Shown piece after piece: positions 54,001-61,633 of a DNA stretch of 64,000 bases. A model generated the notes under the pieces. That model had not been told where the DNA came from and did not search any database. It saw nothing but the letters and a program-made list of their open reading frames with translations. The DNA is from Aphanomyces cochlioides. Lineage: Eukaryota; Oomycota; Saprolegniomycetes; Saprolegniales; Verrucalvaceae. The DNA lies in the NCBI GenBank assembly GCA_019828595.1, contig JAHQRK010000017.1, positions 372,001-436,000 on the forward strand. The letters are read 5' to 3'. The translations under genes were made by a program, and so were the position numbers. The number at the start of each line of letters is the position of its first letter. The stretch's first letter is position 1.

Positions 54001-55060
54001 GCATGTTGGGGACTTGCAAAAGCGAAGCGATCTCGACAGCTAACTTCTTCAACGGCAGACGTTGTTTCTCCAATCGTTGAGAATGGTATTCTTTGAGTTG
54101 GGAGCGGATATCATTGACCAGCATGTCGTAGGCCTTGGAGATATTGTGGAATGTTGGAGACTTGTCCAAAAATCGATCCAGACATCCATGAACAATCTCG
54201 GCCGCTCGTGGTAGACGAAGTAGCCAAGTTGGAGCTTTCCATGATCCAGAGCCATGGCGCAATGTTTGACGCTTTGTGATGATACGACAAGCCACGTGGT
54301 CAGCCTGTGGAACGTGCGGCATGTGCGTCGCCTTCCAATGACAAAGACCCGCCAAGGTGGACGAACAAAAGATGTAGTCGAGTCGGTTGGTGAGTGTGGG
54401 ACTTGTGAAGGTGCTTGCCACGGGGTTTTGACGGCGAAACAGATCCACCAGAGACAAACTGTGCATCCATTGTTCCAGTTGAAGGGTGCCGGCCATGGTG
54501 GAGGTACTGGGTCTCAACGAATCCAAATCTTTGTTGAGAGTGCAGTTGAAATCTCCTCCAACAATGTGGAGCGCATGTGGAGGAAAGTCGCGTGGCAATT
54601 CTTCGAAGTAACTTGCTCGTTCTTGGAAGGCTGCCGGCGCATAGATATTGTGGAGAACGACTGTCAGTGGGCCCAGAGTACATCGCACTTGTAGATAACG
54701 ACCACGAAGCACTGGTTTGTCATGAGGGACTTGAGTGGCGTTCTTCAAAGGAGAGTGAGGATGTATCAACGTAGCCAGACCTCCAGTGGCTGGCGACGTG
54801 GATACTTCAGGGTAAATAGGCTCTTCAAAGAACAAAGAGCCTTCGTGGTTTGTGATGCGTTGCCAATGGAACGCAACACGGTCGTGGAGACTTGGCGTGC
54901 GGAAACGGGTTTCTTGGATAAAGGAAACGTCGTGAACACTTGATAGTTTGTCGAGGATGTACCGATGACTGTTGGAGAAGCCATTGGTGTTGAGGGAGAT
55001 GATTTGTGGGTCCCAGTCCACGAGTTCAGTTGGGACATCGGAGAAGTTGTTGTCACTCAT
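51005..55060 (-). CDS. LINE ORF2: APE endonuclease and reverse transcriptase, intact, 1,351 aa (E17)
   Basis: Uninterrupted from the ATG at 55060. Same motif order as E7: endonuclease LNTNG, QET, NIYAP, GGDFN, LDYIF, ADH; linker; RT with DFEKAFD, QGDPLSP and FADD; zinc CX2CX7HX4C near the C-terminus. Differences from E7 avoid all these motifs (for example GLCHWK for GLRHWK, QFVSTLV for QLVSTLV, FFKTIQ for FFKAIQ). It could supply enzyme in cis to E17 and possibly in trans to defective copies. Confidence 0.95.
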   Translation of the reverse strand: MSDNNFSDVPTELVDWDPQIISLNTNGFSNSHRYILDKLSSVHDVSFIQETRFRTPSLHDRVAFHWQRITNHEGSLFFEEPIYPEVSTSPATGGLATLIHPHSPLKNATQVPHDKPVLRGRYLQVRCTLGPLTVVLHNIYAPAAFQERASYFEELPRDFPPHALHIVGGDFNCTLNKDLDSLRPSTSTMAGTLQLEQWMHSLSLVDLFRRQNPVASTFTSPTLTNRLDYIFCSSTLAGLCHWKATHMPHVPQADHVACRIITKRQTLRHGSGSWKAPTWLLRLPRAAEIVHGCLDRFLDKSPTFHNISKAYDMLVNDIRSQLKEYHSQRLEKQRLPLKKLAVEIASLLQVPNMRQDAVLVDRVRDLQKQIHELQDRDKQFRQDQAFQLHLYKAERSSKFHFMSPVPTPLKKTVFKELVDVNGNVVSNQQGMSDVLVDYYKDLFAAPDVQRSGDEVSSFLTPLTRHKQLPEQAQKELSAPLRANEFYHAIRHSSSNSAPGPNALPFEVLKLAPHKWSLVLELLFTHQLHSHPRLTPMQFVSTLVLLHKKGPKSQAKNYRPISLLNTDVKILTSILAYRLQRHIRHIIHPDQQGFIRRSNIQTNIARLDDMLHHIKLHSPSSMVALLDFEKAFDRVDHAYLLRVLRHYGFPETFVDMVRVLYSGRKSRILVNGFLSKPVHISRGVLQGDPLSPLLFVIALEPMCQLLRQHSNYGIKCGDRYHTGSYFADDSQLYAANETCLHRQLALVQTFCDKSGFRLNVDKTQILTYSQLNGNLASLQVTSDSPVKALGILVAPNLSPLARFNYVFEKFVARLSLWLYKARTMAGKVTILHSICLPVLWYQLAFVPADKDLAKKIDKAMLQFMHGEEINPSSSVHGLRLIKKEIIFMPKKSGGLGLHHALALWQQHNRSVMIRCIQAITTPPRKSAMSAWITPGYTLLEKAFHPWGSPRDLLLANGSSAFIRQLYKNPNITPMWKALLSSWFESRWTPYGCPNHISSLDVPLWHNSYLPGLEDLYDQCSTSTQDQANVLASLHITKLSHLLTPCQRVWPASILFDKINRACRQANFVPPTKQWISILVTKLSRLFEIVSEEDAPVFHLPTPSSEWMEWHWIIHPDSSPILLAFATSKSAKIRASPAASSSILPTKHLNLPSNFYEDPKRLTQLAAFLQPDHILPRYGEFIFKTLLRANAMQYLFQYQDPKPTCVFCRVNETYEHFLFSCGYGQSVWYFFKTIQRLLECSFPSTCLEMFYETPKPSDGYYIRGYLKIWPIVRACVYYQIWLQRADRTFRPDLTAKSPMEVAIHAASLIKLHLQQLLVDLPLKKGYTKVFNVLKHLSSDPWLRQHIIPDSVVS

Positions 55061-55138
55061 CACGAGTACAGATGAAAATGAGTAGAATGGAGGGGTCAGA
55101 GGGGAGGTTGAAATGGATTGAAGCAGGGGATAGAAGCC

Positions 55139-58100
55139 TTAGAGTTGATCGTCCTCCAAATCGAGGGGATCAATTTCGTCGGCGTTCATGGAGTGGTGAG
55201 CTTTGCTGCAGAGCTCGTCGATGTGGTAATTGTTGGTGATGCTTTTGAGCATCGAGATGGCCGACAAGACGGGAGCCGGCAAAGTGAACTTCTCGAGATT
55301 GTCGCTGAAGTTTTCGATCAAAGCAAACAGCGACCAGTCAGTCAAGCAGTTGGTGTCAGGCAATCTTGTTGCTTCTTGGTTCAATAGAACAGTCAGTGCC
55401 TCCGAGTTTGTGTAGAGGTCTGGGGCCCGATTTGAGAGGAATAAGTCAATCGTAGCAAGTGCAAAGAGGATGCGCTTGATCTCTGGTATGTCCGTGGTCA
55501 ATTCTTCCAAGATTTCTGACGGGTGAATCTTGTATTGAGCCATGAAGTTGACGTGATGTTTGTAGTTGTGAGGCTTGCCTTGAGCTTTTAACAAAGCCAT
55601 CTTGCGCTCAATAGTCTTGGTTGCAACAAGTGTCTGAAACAAACTGAGGTCTTCATCTTGTGCGTACATAGCATGTGCAACGAGCTGAGGATCATCTCGC
55701 AAAATGCGTTGACATTCGGTGATACTGCCTTCGACTTTCTTGTCTCGAATGATCTTCTTCGCCAATTCGAGGTGGGCTGCAGCAGACTTGTCAAGTCGTT
55801 GTTTCTTCGCTTTGCCTTTGGTCTTTTTCGGGCGTGGCGCACTTGAATCTTCCAATACAATTCGAGGCACTGCAAAGTCTTCAAACGAGAGTTCCACGTC
55901 GTCTTCTTCGAGGATATGAAAACGGTTGGATGTCGGCAGGGGATCCAAACGTGGGGACGAAGGCAAAGTACGTTTTGGAGCTGGTCCAGACCGGTAGCCC
56001 GTTACCAATTGAAGGTCCAGCGAGTTCTTGGGCTGCTCACTTGGTGGAGCAAGAGCGGGCGATTCGTTGGTAGACATTTCCACATCTTCTTGTTGTTTGT
56101 CTTGTCCATTGTTGTTAGGGGGATCGCTGTCACCAGACATATCGACATCAGAGCCATGAGAAGGAGCTGTTGGCTGTGGTTGTTCATCTTGACGATCTCC
56201 AGATGCCTCAGTTGAGTCGGCCTCGCCTTCCGCATTTGTTCCAGGGTCTTGGTCATGATCGTCTCCATCATGTTCAGGTTCTTTTTCTCCTGACGGAGGA
56301 GATTTTGCCGCTGCCTTGGCCGCTTTTGCCTTCGCTTTTTCAGCCTTGGCCTCTGCACGTCGTGAAACAATCGACGGAGGCAATGTCTTGTTCAGAGCAG
56401 CGATCTTGTGCTGAAACACGACGACAAAAGGCTGACCCGACGGATCCGTAATGGTGATTTCGCGTAGTGCGTCGCCGGATTTTGGCACCAACACTGCAGG
56501 AGGCGCAGGCGACTTGAAAATGACTCTCAAATGCGGCGACTTGATGTTCTGACCAGCAGTAGGGTTGAATGCTGCTATCACTGACTTGGTCAATGCAGCC
56601 ATTTTCTTGACAATCGCCTTGGCCATCGAAGGGTGACTGACCTTGTTGAACGTAACGTAGTAGTTGTTGCCATAACGCGAGTACTTGGGAACCAGGAAGT
56701 CTTTGCCACCAAGTCGAAACGTTGTGCCTCCCATTTCCACGCACGTAGACAAGTTGTAACTTGAGATCACAATGGTCTGTGGGTTCTTCTTGTGGATCAA
56801 AATGTTCGGAAATTTGGAGCCCCATAACGAACCAGGATTTTCCTTGACAAATTGATCGCAGATGACTTTTTCGGACCAGTCCTTGTAGGCTTCGCCCAAC
56901 TTGACTGTGAGCTCGTACACTTGGGACTGGGGGGTGAGCAAAATGTTTTCAATGAAGGCGTCCATGTCACCAGAGTCTTTGTAGAATGCGTCCGCCATGG
57001 CCTCGCATCGCGCAATATCGTCATCGGCAATAGCATGAGCACCAGGGTTGCGGTGTTTCGCGCCTTTGGGGGCATTGCCTTGCTTGGCATCTTTCTTGGA
57101 CGAAGCTGAATCCTTCCCGGGAGTCTTTTGCGTCCATGGATTGGCCTTTTCAGCGTTTTGTTGCTCTTGATCGCCTTGTATTTTGTCTGCCGCGGAAGGA
57201 GGGTCAACAGCGCCATTTCCTTGAGCAACGGATTTGTCGACAATGTCTTGATTTGACTGTTCATTGTCTTTGTTTGTCGATTGTTCCTCTTGAATAACTT
57301 CTCCAGAAGTATCACACGGCTTCGCTTGGCCGTTAATGTCGCCTGACCCATCAACCTCAGAGTGAATTTGAGTATTTCCCTCGTCGGTTAAGGCCTCAGT
57401 TTCAGTAGAATCCTTCCCCTCGGCGTCTCCAGAGACCATATCCACGTCCTCTTGAGATTGTTCTTCTTCCTCTCCCGTTCTAGGAGGCTCAGCACAGGGG
57501 GCGACGCGGTTGGTGGCTGCTGGCTCAGTCCCATTGGTCACGAGAAAGGCCGGGGCCAGACCCCCAGTGACAGGGGTAGAAGGGGAATCCATGCCATCCC
57601 CGCAGCACGGTGACTGGGGTACACCATTGCTCCGGCGAGAACCCAAATCGGGATACCGCCCCCGCCCCTCCGAAGAGGCCCCTGGGGGGAAGTAGACAGA
57701 ACCGCAGGGTGTGCCCATAGGGGGGGCCCTCGTAGCCTCTAGGGCTGGCATGGACCCCGTTTTCTCGCCGCCTTCACTGGGGATCGACTCCAATTGGAGT
57801 CCAGGGAAGCAGCCACCACAGGCACAAGGCCCCAGTGGTTCGCCCTCCTGAGTGAGGGCTTCGCTAGACAAGTTAACGACAGTGGTCTGAGGGTCAACCA
57901 CTGACCCACTGAGGTTGACCCCCCCTGGAACTCCGGCGAGTGGAGCACCAGGTGAAGCGCTGGTGGAGCGAGACGCAGATTGGTCTCCAGAGACGCCATT
58001 GGGGTCGAACTCGACCTCCACTTCGGCCCTAGGGTTAGGTGTAGAGACATTACTCACACCACTTCCGCCATCCTGATTGGACGACGAAAGTGGGTGAGGT

Positions 58101-58177
58101 GATACAATACCTGGAATGATGGTGACTCCGTGAGTGTTGGTCTCACGGAGCTCGGAACAGCTGTTGGCGTTGGACAT
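55139..58177 (-). CDS. LINE ORF1 protein, intact, 1,012 aa (E17)
   Basis: ATG at 58177, 61 nt from the 5' end. Domain layout as in E2, with DKQ present. The open frame extends upstream without a stop through the 5' UTR and into ORF2 of the host E16 (to 58744), giving a 1,201-codon frame that joins part of the E16 linker/RT entry to ORF1. The normal ATG is still the better start. No known domain recognised. Confidence 0.92.
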   Translation of the reverse strand: MSNANSCSELRETNTHGVTIIPGIVSPHPLSSSNQDGGSGVSNVSTPNPRAEVEVEFDPNGVSGDQSASRSTSASPGAPLAGVPGGVNLSGSVVDPQTTVVNLSSEALTQEGEPLGPCACGGCFPGLQLESIPSEGGEKTGSMPALEATRAPPMGTPCGSVYFPPGASSEGRGRYPDLGSRRSNGVPQSPCCGDGMDSPSTPVTGGLAPAFLVTNGTEPAATNRVAPCAEPPRTGEEEEQSQEDVDMVSGDAEGKDSTETEALTDEGNTQIHSEVDGSGDINGQAKPCDTSGEVIQEEQSTNKDNEQSNQDIVDKSVAQGNGAVDPPSAADKIQGDQEQQNAEKANPWTQKTPGKDSASSKKDAKQGNAPKGAKHRNPGAHAIADDDIARCEAMADAFYKDSGDMDAFIENILLTPQSQVYELTVKLGEAYKDWSEKVICDQFVKENPGSLWGSKFPNILIHKKNPQTIVISSYNLSTCVEMGGTTFRLGGKDFLVPKYSRYGNNYYVTFNKVSHPSMAKAIVKKMAALTKSVIAAFNPTAGQNIKSPHLRVIFKSPAPPAVLVPKSGDALREITITDPSGQPFVVVFQHKIAALNKTLPPSIVSRRAEAKAEKAKAKAAKAAAKSPPSGEKEPEHDGDDHDQDPGTNAEGEADSTEASGDRQDEQPQPTAPSHGSDVDMSGDSDPPNNNGQDKQQEDVEMSTNESPALAPPSEQPKNSLDLQLVTGYRSGPAPKRTLPSSPRLDPLPTSNRFHILEEDDVELSFEDFAVPRIVLEDSSAPRPKKTKGKAKKQRLDKSAAAHLELAKKIIRDKKVEGSITECQRILRDDPQLVAHAMYAQDEDLSLFQTLVATKTIERKMALLKAQGKPHNYKHHVNFMAQYKIHPSEILEELTTDIPEIKRILFALATIDLFLSNRAPDLYTNSEALTVLLNQEATRLPDTNCLTDWSLFALIENFSDNLEKFTLPAPVLSAISMLKSITNNYHIDELCSKAHHSMNADEIDPLDLEDDQL

Positions 58178-59989
58178 TTTGAGCGCGGCGGCACTTGATA
58201 ACTTCTTGACTTGAGGGGTACGAGGCAAATTCGGAAGTCCGATAGTTCTTGGCTTGTGACTTGGGACTTTCTTGTGCAGCAACACCAGCGTACTGACAAG
58301 TTGCATGGGAGTCAAGCGAGGGTGAGAATGGAGCTGGTGTGTGAATAGCAGCTCCAATACCAACGACCACTTGTGAGGTGCAAGTTTGAGGACTTCGAAT
58401 GGCAGAGCGTTGGGACCTGGCGCTGAGTTCGAACTGCTGTGTCGAATAGCATGATAGAACTCGTTGGCGCGCAAGGGAGCCGACAGCTCTTTCTGGGCTT
58501 GCTCTGGCAGTTGCTTGTGTCGAGTCAATGGGGTCAGAAATGACGACACTTCGTCTCCAGATCGCTGCACGTCGGGAGCTGCAAACAAGTCCTTGTAGTA
58601 GTCGACCAGGACGTCAGACATGCCTTGTTGATTGGAGACAACATTTCCATTGACATCCACCAACTCTTTGAAGACTGTCTTCTTCAAGGGGGTAGGGACA
58701 GGGGACATGAAGTGGAACTTGGACGAGCGCTCTGCTTTGTACAAGTGAAGTTGGAACGCCTGGTCTTGACGAAACTGCTTGTCTCAATCTTGCAGCTCGT
58801 GAATTTGCTTTTGAAGGTCTCGCACTCGATCCACCAGCACTGAATCTTGACGCATGTTGGGGACTTGCAAAAGCGAAGCGATCTCGACAGCTAACTTCTT
58901 CAACGGCAGACGTTGTTTCTCCAATCGTTGAGAATGGAATTCTTTGAGTTGGGAGCGGATATCATTGACCAGCATGTCGTAGGCCTTGGAGATATTGTGG
59001 AATGTTGGAGACTTGTCCAAAAATCGATCCAGACATCCATGAACAATCTCGGCCGCTCGTGGTAGACGAAGTAGCCAAGTTGGAGCTTTCCATGATCCAG
59101 AGCCATGGCGCAATGTTTGACGCTTTGTGATGATACGACAAGCCACGTGGTCAGCCTGTGGAACGTGTGGCATGTGCGTCGCCTTCCAATGACGAAGACC
59201 CGCCAAGGTGGACGAACAAAAGATGTAGTCGAGTCGGTTGGTGAGTGTGGGACTTGTGAAGGCTCGTGCCACGGGGTTTTGACGACGAAACAGATCCACC
59301 AGAGACAAACTGCGCATCCATTGTTCCAGTTGAAGGGTGCCGGCCATGGTGGAGGTACTGGGTCTCAACGAATCCAAATCTTTGTTGAGAGTGCAGTTGA
59401 AATCTCCTCCAACAATGTGGAGCGCATGTGGAGGAAAGTCGCGTGGTAATTCTTCGAAGTAACTTGCTCGTTCTTGGAAGGCTGCCGGCGCATAGATATT
59501 GTGGAGAACGACTGTCAGTGGGCCCAGAGTACATCGCACTTGTAGATAACGACCACGAAGCACTGGTTTGTCATGAGGGACTTGAGTGGCGTTCTTCAAA
59601 GGAGAGTGAGGATGTATCAACGTAGCCAGACCTCCAGTGGCTGGCGACGTGGATACTTCAGGGTAAATAGGCTCTTCAAAGAACAAAGAGCCTTCGTGGT
59701 TTGTGATGCGTTGCCAATGGAACGCAACACGGTCGTGGAGACTTGGCGTGCGGAAACGGGTTTCTTGGATAAAGGAAACGTCGTGAACACTTGATAGTTT
59801 GTCGAGGATGTACCGATGACTGTTGGAGAAGCCATTGGTGTTGAGGGAGATGATTTGTGGGTCCCAGTCCACGAGTTCAGTTGGGACATCGGAGAAGTTG
59901 TTGTCACTCATCACGAGTACAGATGAAAATGAGTAGAATGGAGGGGTCAGAGGGGAGGTTGAAATGGATTGAAGCAGGGGATAGAAGCC

Positions 59990-61633
59990 TTAGAGTTGAT
60001 CGTCCTCCAAATCGAGGGGATCAATTTCGTCGGCGTTCATGGAGTGGTGAGCTTTGCTGCAGAGCTCGTCGATGTGGTAATTGTTGGTGATGCTTTTGAG
60101 CATCGAGATGGCCGACAAGACGGGAGCCGGCAAAGTGAACTTCTCGAGATTGTCGCTGAAGTTTTCGATCAAAGCAAACAGCGACCAGTCAGTCAAGCAG
60201 TTGGTGTCAGGCAATCTTGTTGCTTCTTGGTTCAATAGAACAGTCAGTGCCTCCGAGTTTGTGTAGAGGTCTGGGGCCCGATTTGAGAGGAATAAGTCAA
60301 TCGTAGCAAGTGCAAAGAGGATGCGCTTGATCTCTGGTATGTCCGTGGTCAATTCTTCCAAGATTTCTGACGGGTGAATCTTGTATTGAGCCATGAAGTT
60401 GACGTGATGTTTGTAGTTGTGAGGTTTGCCTTGAGCTTTTAACAAAGCCATCTTGCGCTCAATAGTCTTGGTTGCAACAAGTGACTGAAACAAACTGAGG
60501 TCTTCATCTTGTGCGTACATAGCATGTGCAACGAGCTGAGGATCATCTCGCAAAATGCGTTGACATTCGGTGATACTGCCTTCGACTTTCTTATCTCGAA
60601 TGATCTTCTTCGCCAATTCGAGGTGGGCTGCAGCAGACTTGTTAAGTCGTTGTTTCTTCGCTTTGCCTTTGGTCTTTTTCGGGCGTGGCGCACTTGAATC
60701 TTCCAATACAATTCGAGGCACTGCAAAGTCTTCAAACGAGAGTTCCACGTCGTCTTCTTCGAGGATATGAAAACGGTTGGATGTCGGCAGGGGATCCAAC
60801 GTGGGGACGAAGGCAAAGTACGTTTTGGAGCTGGTCCAGACCGGTAGCCCGTTACCAATTGAAGGTCCAGCGAGTTCTTGGGCTGCTCACTTGGTGGAGC
60901 AAGAGCGGGCGATTCGTTGGTAGACATTTCCACATCTTCTTGTTGTTTGTCTTGTCCATTGTTGTTAGGGGGATCGCTGTCACCAGACATATCGACATCA
61001 GAGCCATGAGAAGGAGCTGTTGGCTGTGGTTGTTCATCTTGACGATCTCCAGATGCCTCAGTTGAGTCGGCCTCGCCTTCCGCATTTGTTCCAGGGTCTT
61101 GATCATGATCGTCTCCATCATGTTCAGGTTCTTTTTCTCCTGACGGAGGAGATTTTGCCGCTGCCTTGGCCGCTTTTGCCTTCGCTTTTTCAGCCTTGGC
61201 CTCTGCACGTCGTGAAACAATCGACGGAGGCAATGTCTTGTTCAGAGCAGCGATCTTGTGCTGAAACACGACGACAAAAGGCTGACCCGACGGATCCGTA
61301 ATGGTGATTTCGCGTAGTGCGTCGCCGGATTTTGGCACCAGCACTGCAGGAGGCGCAGGCGACTTGAAAATGACTCTCAAATGCGGCGACTTGATGTTCT
61401 GACCAGCAGTAGGGTTGAATGCTGCTATCACTGACTTGGTCAATGCAGCCATTTTCTTGACAATCGCCTTGGCCATCGAAGGGTGACTGACCTTGTTGAA
61501 CGTAACGTAGTAGTTGTTGCCATAACGCGAGTACTTGGGAACCAGGAAGTCTTTGCCACCAAGTCGAAACGTTGTGCCTCCCATTTCCACGCACGTAGAC
61601 AAGTTGTAACTTGAGATCACAATGGTCTGTGGG
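59990..61633 (-). pseudogene. ORF1 C-terminal half of E16, frameshifted
   Basis: TAA at 59990. One A is missing near 60798 (GATCCAACGTGG for GATCCAAACGTGG), so the upstream half reads into another frame and stops at 60439. E18 removes the N-terminal half at 61633. DKQ is present. Confidence 0.9.

Larger units (their letters stand above)
50859..58238 (-). mobile_element. E17: full-length LINE with both ORFs intact (7,380 bp)
   Basis: Complete termini, 14-bp target duplication, intact ORF1 and ORF2. With E7 it is one of the two apparently autonomous copies here. It carries the DKQ insertion and the TIQRLL variant shared with E4. It sits in ORF2 of E16 in the same orientation. Confidence 0.97.
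48465..59911 (-). pseudogene. ORF2 of E16, several lesions and split by E17
   Basis: Coding blocks are 58253-59911 and 48465-50858. Lesions: CGA to TGA at about 58784 in the linker (HELQD then stop); TTGGGACTTT for TTGGGGCCTTT near 58266 (one base lost plus substitution); a 2-bp deletion near 49794 (GACAGCGG for GACAGAGCGG). Endonuclease, RT and zinc motifs are still recognisable, but no complete product is possible. Confidence 0.92.
48319..61633 (-). mobile_element. E16: decayed LINE copy holding E17, broken by E18
   Basis: Own blocks are 48319-50858 and 58253-61633. They cover the 3' UTR, ORF2, spacer and most of ORF1. E17 lies inside with a 14-bp duplication. At 61633 (TCTGTGGG) E18 interrupts ORF1. 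It carries more lesions than any other copy: a 2-bp deletion, a small deletion next to the E17 site, a nonsense codon and an ORF1 frameshift. Confidence 0.92.
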
